Shown here one piece after another: positions 6,618 through 6,923 of a DNA stretch of 6,923 nt. The stretch comes from Aliarcobacter sp. GTDB taxonomy: Bacteria; Campylobacterota; Campylobacteria; Campylobacterales; Arcobacteraceae. A program made the position numbers and the translations under genes. The DNA lies in contig JALRJW010000279.1 of NCBI GenBank assembly GCA_023268955.1, positions 1 to 6,923 on the forward strand, read 5' to 3'. The stretch's first letter is position 1. Every line of letters begins with the position of its first letter. Below the pieces are notes generated by a model. That model searched no databases. It was not told where the DNA came from and was given only the letters and a program-made list of their open reading frames with translations.

Positions 6618-6923
6618 TTATCTAGTTTTGCAGTCTAAAGCAATTTCATAACCTAAAGCTTCAATTGCATCAATATCTGCTTGAGCTGAATTTCCAGCAG
6701 TTGTTAAATAATCCCCAACAACAACCGCATTAGCACCATGTTTAAATACGTTATATTGGTCTTCACCAAACATAACTTCTCTACCACCACCAAAAGCACC
6801 TGCTTGCACTGCTTGTGCTGCTAATCCTTGTTGCCCAATTGCTGCTTGTCTATTAATTTCATCTAATACATATGATTGGTATGGATTGTAAAACTGAGAT
6901 ATGTTTGGCCCCTTCGCAGCTTG
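6618..6923 (-). CDS. bioB: C-terminal part of biotin synthase BioB, fused in frame to a non-BioB sequence (partial)
   Basis: The open frame enters from the right edge and ends at TAA (6618-6620). Its last 57 or so residues match the BioB C-terminus: GGREVMFGEDQYNVFKHG, ANAVVVGDYLTTAG and a final helix with ALGYEIALDC. BioB is a radical SAM enzyme that inserts sulfur into dethiobiotin, the last step of biotin synthesis. The domain with the CxxxCxxC cluster motif would lie outside the window. Upstream of GGREV, BioB proteins normally have a segment like LPNARLMVA. Here the frame instead reads AIGQQGLAAQAVQAGAFG, which is not BioB (see the separate entry at 6789). The fused product would lack the conserved Arg region next to the [2Fe-2S] cluster. 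A GTG at 6809 is an internal Val codon, not a start. The BioB identity of the end is firm; integrity of the gene is doubtful. Confidence 0.8.
   Translation of the reverse strand, partial: QAAKGPNISQFYNPYQSYVLDEINRQAAIGQQGLAAQAVQAGAFGGGREVMFGEDQYNVFKHGANAVVVGDYLTTAGNSAQADIDAIEALGYEIALDCKTR
6789..6923 (-). other. Phage-structural-protein-like segment joined to bioB; probable chimeric junction
   Basis: Translated from the right edge on the minus strand, the frame contains GPNISQFYNPYQSYVLDEI, then NRQAAIGQQGLAAQAVQAG, then AFGG. The pattern NPYQ..V.DEI.RQ...........AVQAGAFGG.R is, from memory, typical of repeated segments in large virion-associated proteins of marine and environmental tailed phages. 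It is unlike any part of BioB. The change occurs at the GGT GGT GGT AGA run (6780-6791), where phage AFGG-x-R and BioB AGGREV would share bases. The last bases of the window (GGCCCCTTCGCAGC) are also richer in G+C than anything nearby. Most likely two unrelated sequences were joined in assembly or amplification; a real recombination is possible. Confidence 0.6.

Noticed and set aside
6259..6651. A 130-codon plus-strand frame opposite the antiporter gene
   Set aside because: It lies on the complementary strand of a well-supported membrane protein, is low in complexity, has no domain and crosses the bioB-antiporter gap.
6618..6809. A 63-residue protein starting at the GTG at 6809
   Set aside because: The frame stays open to the window edge and the GTG is an internal Val codon. 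It is the end of the BioB frame or fusion, not a small gene.

Overview
The window is AT-rich, with strong A/T preference at third codon positions and TATAAT-type -10 boxes. It carries the block recA - eno - small DivIC/FtsB-like protein - AMIN-domain periplasmic protein. From memory, Campylobacter and Helicobacter have the same order (around C. jejuni Cj1673c-Cj1670c and H. pylori HP0153-HP0156). This points to Campylobacterota. The protein sequences look most like Arcobacter and relatives, which is an impression and not a computed result.

Layout, left to right. (1) 2-1889 (+) is the 3' end of a two-partner-secretion system: the C-terminus of a large, unrecognised, probable TpsA exoprotein, then after 4 nt a complete TpsB outer-membrane transporter. 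A perfect AT-rich hairpin follows. (2) 1987-5429 (+) is the core housekeeping block. recA has its own promoter-like sequence. eno has a consensus -10 box and a GTG start fixed by a strong ribosome binding site. The DivIC/FtsB-like gene follows eno after 5 nt and overlaps the AMIN gene by 4 nt (ATGA), so these three probably form one transcription unit. (3) 5421-6923 (-) is a convergent unit. A CPA2/Kef-type cation:proton antiporter without an RCK domain lies 24 nt downstream of the 3' end of biotin synthase bioB. Its last codons overlap the end of the AMIN gene by 9 bp, and a small hairpin there may terminate both directions.

The least ordinary part is the right edge. Reading bioB upstream (minus strand), the match to BioB stops at the GGREV motif. 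Beyond it the open frame encodes a sequence that does not resemble BioB and looks like a repeated motif of phage virion-associated proteins (NPYQ...AVQAGAFGG). This is either an assembly or amplification chimera joined at a short GGTGGT/AGA identity, or a real illegitimate recombination that destroyed bioB. The artefact is more likely.

No tRNA, rRNA, CRISPR array, insertion sequence or origin was seen. No gene-free stretch exceeds 300 bases; the longest is the 154-nt recA-eno gap.
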